NCBI GenBank assembly: GCA_018432955.1
Contig: JAHDSE010000114.1
Coordinates: forward strand, 1-35,858
Direction of reading: 5' to 3'
Length of the DNA: 35,858 bases
Source: Syntrophomonadaceae bacterium
GTDB taxonomy: Bacteria; Bacillota; Syntrophomonadia; Syntrophomonadales; Syntrophomonadaceae
This document shows, piece after piece, positions 34,338 to 35,858 of this stretch; positions within the stretch are counted from its first letter, which is position 1; each line of letters starts with the position of its first letter. A program made the translations under genes and the position numbers. The notes under the pieces were generated by a model that was not told the DNA's origin, did not search any database, and saw only the letters and a program-made list of their open reading frames with translations.

Positions 34338-35858
34338 GTGGATTTGCTAAGCGAAGCCAGGAATGAAGAAGATTGCCGATTGGCTGGAAACGATGAGTTC
34401 TTGGAGGAAGGATTGAAACCCATAAAAGACTATAAGATAGCCTGTATTTTAGATGAGTTCAGTTATGAATGCTTAAAATATGAAGCGGTTTTCATTCAAC
34501 TTGACCCTGAAAGGTGGGAAATAACCTTGAGCCGGGAGCAAGCGGACTTATTGTTTGTAGAATCTGCCTGGAAAGGAAAGGATTCAAAGTGGAGAGAAAA
34601 GCTTGGCAATTTACTGGATGGTAAAGATGAGATTATAAAAAACATTGTTAAGTGGTGTAAAGTACACAATATACCTACTGTTTTCTGGAACAAGGAGGAC
34701 CCTCCAAATTTTGGATATTTTATTGAAACAGCAAAATTATTTGATTATGTGTTTAGCACCGATATTAATTGCCTGCCTAGTTACCGGGAAATTCTGGGGC
34801 ATGAGAAGATTTGTCCTCTATTATTTGCGGCTCAGCCCAGGCTGCACAATCCAGTAAACAAGAATAAGGATAAACTGGGGCAGGTGGCTTTTGCCGGAAC
34901 CTGGTATAAATATAAATATGAAGACAGAAAGGAATATCTGGAAACACTGTTGAAGCCGGCCCTGGCTTATGATTTGCATATCTACAACAGAAAGCCGGGA
35001 GATAATGATTATGAATTCCCGGATATTTTCGAGCCATTTATTAAAGGTTCCCTTACGTATGAAGAAATGGTTTTAACATACAAAAAATATGATGTATTTT
35101 TAAATGTAAATTCTGTAGTCAACAGTCCCAGCATGTTTTCCAGACGGGTTTTTGAACTATTGGCATGTGGAATCCCGGTGCTGAGCAATTATTCCTCCGG
35201 TATTGAACGATTATTTCCCGGCCTGGTAAAGTTTTGCCAGACCAGGGAAGATACGCTTCTGCACCTGCAGGAATTACTGGGGGATAAGGATTACCGCGAT
35301 AAATTAGCATTAGCAGGCCAGAGAAAGGTTCTTAATTATCATACTTACCAGGAGCGAATGGAAACTGTATTCAATAAGACAGGACTGAAATATAGAAAAG
35401 AAAATCAAGCAGGTATTTCAGTAATTTGCTGTACTAATGGGAGCAATAAGTTCAAACAAATTATGGATAATTTTTTAAGACAAAAGTATTTAAAAAAGGA
35501 GTTAATTGTTTTACTGAGCAGTAATAATTTAAGCCATTTGGAATATTGGGAAAATCAATGTCGACAGCATAATAATATACAGGTTTATCTGAAAGATGAA
35601 TTTTCTTCCGGGATTGAGCAGGTTGAATATCAATATTTAGCTAATTTTGATGATGGCAGTTACTATGCTGCCGATTTCCTGGTAGATTTAATGCATGCCT
35701 TTGTTTATACTGATGCCGATATTGTAGGCAAATGCACTTATTATACTTATATTTCAGGGAGTAAAAACCTGGCTCTCAGAAATCCCGGTATGGAAAACCG
35801 TTATGTTAAGTTTCTGCATAGCCCAACTATAGTTATGAAAAAAGAAGTATTTGATAGA
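34338..35858 (+). CDS. CgeB-like glycosyltransferase with a second GT-like domain (runs off window)
   Basis: The frame is open from a GTG at 34338 (AAGGGAAAGGA just upstream; no in-frame ATG, TAA at 34302) to the window edge, 507 codons. Residues about 25-345 are a CgeB/DUF3880 plus GT-1-like unit: YKIACILDEFSYECLKYEA, IPTVFWNKEDPPNFGYFIE, FDYVFSTDINCLPSY, VAFAGTWY, YKKYDVFLNVNSVVNSPSMF and RRVFELLACGIPVLSNYSSG. From about residue 355 a second domain begins (GISVICCTNGSNKFKQIMDN, LRQKYLKKELIVLLSS, TDADIVGKCTYY), resembling a GT2 domain. Such two-domain enzymes build surface polysaccharide or glycoprotein chains. CgeB proteins are linked to the spore outer surface in Bacillus. Confidence 0.78.
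   Translation, partial: MDLLSEARNEEDCRLAGNDEFLEEGLKPIKDYKIACILDEFSYECLKYEAVFIQLDPERWEITLSREQADLLFVESAWKGKDSKWREKLGNLLDGKDEIIKNIVKWCKVHNIPTVFWNKEDPPNFGYFIETAKLFDYVFSTDINCLPSYREILGHEKICPLLFAAQPRLHNPVNKNKDKLGQVAFAGTWYKYKYEDRKEYLETLLKPALAYDLHIYNRKPGDNDYEFPDIFEPFIKGSLTYEEMVLTYKKYDVFLNVNSVVNSPSMFSRRVFELLACGIPVLSNYSSGIERLFPGLVKFCQTREDTLLHLQELLGDKDYRDKLALAGQRKVLNYHTYQERMETVFNKTGLKYRKENQAGISVICCTNGSNKFKQIMDNFLRQKYLKKELIVLLSSNNLSHLEYWENQCRQHNNIQVYLKDEFSSGIEQVEYQYLANFDDGSYYAADFLVDLMHAFVYTDADIVGKCTYYTYISGSKNLALRNPGMENRYVKFLHSPTIVMKKEVFDR

Overview
The window looks like the chromosome of a low-GC, endospore-forming anaerobic Firmicute, most likely from the Syntrophomonas/Syntrophomonadaceae neighbourhood. 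The genus is an inference from gene content and style, not a match I could run. The left part (about 1-15.2 kb, almost all on +) is a conserved sporulation and nucleoside block. It holds the tail of a GT2 glycosyltransferase, a MraY/WecA-like membrane transferase, an M20 peptidase, a DUF3866 protein, nudF, an endonuclease Q-type PHP protein, spoIIM, a small YqzK-like membrane protein, xerD, deoB, pdp, dacF and the spoIIA operon (spoIIAA-spoIIAB-sigF). The order follows the nudF/spoIIM/xerD/deoB/dacF/spoIIA region of Bacillus subtilis, but I see no fur. A 41-codon gene missed by length filters lies divergent to nudF. It closely resembles MciZ, the sporulation inhibitor of FtsZ, and carries a sigma-E-like promoter.

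From 15.2 kb to the right end is an accessory surface-glycan island with genes on both strands. It has GT2 enzymes, two copies of a two-gene cassette (GT-D-fold protein plus CgeB-like glycosyltransferase), a galE, a truncated second epimerase, two DUF6385 proteins (one with a perfect 5 x 20-residue repeat), and a TPR glycosyltransferase. It also has a 1455-residue fusion (DUF115/Maf-like + DGSHRI domain + possible nucleotidyltransferase + methyltransferase), a short NeuB-type synthase, and a NeuA fused to a KdsC-like phosphatase.

The most interesting signal is regulatory. Six accessory transcription units in the island, plus a small orphan gene at 11.85 kb, are each preceded by the same promoter-like element: AC, exactly 17 bases, then CATANNNT(A/G). 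That is the consensus layout of sigma-K, the late mother-cell sporulation factor. With the CgeB-like, NeuB-like and NeuA-like genes (compare cge and sps of B. subtilis), this suggests a spore-surface glycan system carrying a nonulosonic acid, perhaps displayed on the DUF6385 repeat proteins, rather than only a flagellin glycosylation island.

The gaps between genes are rich in small non-coding repeats: a MITE-like family with 19-bp ends (two full copies), a 37-bp inverted-repeat element, 'ccgtggttaa' elements, REP-like palindromes, and a 241-bp repeat found in two divergent gaps of the glycan island. No tRNA, rRNA, CRISPR array or transposase gene was seen.
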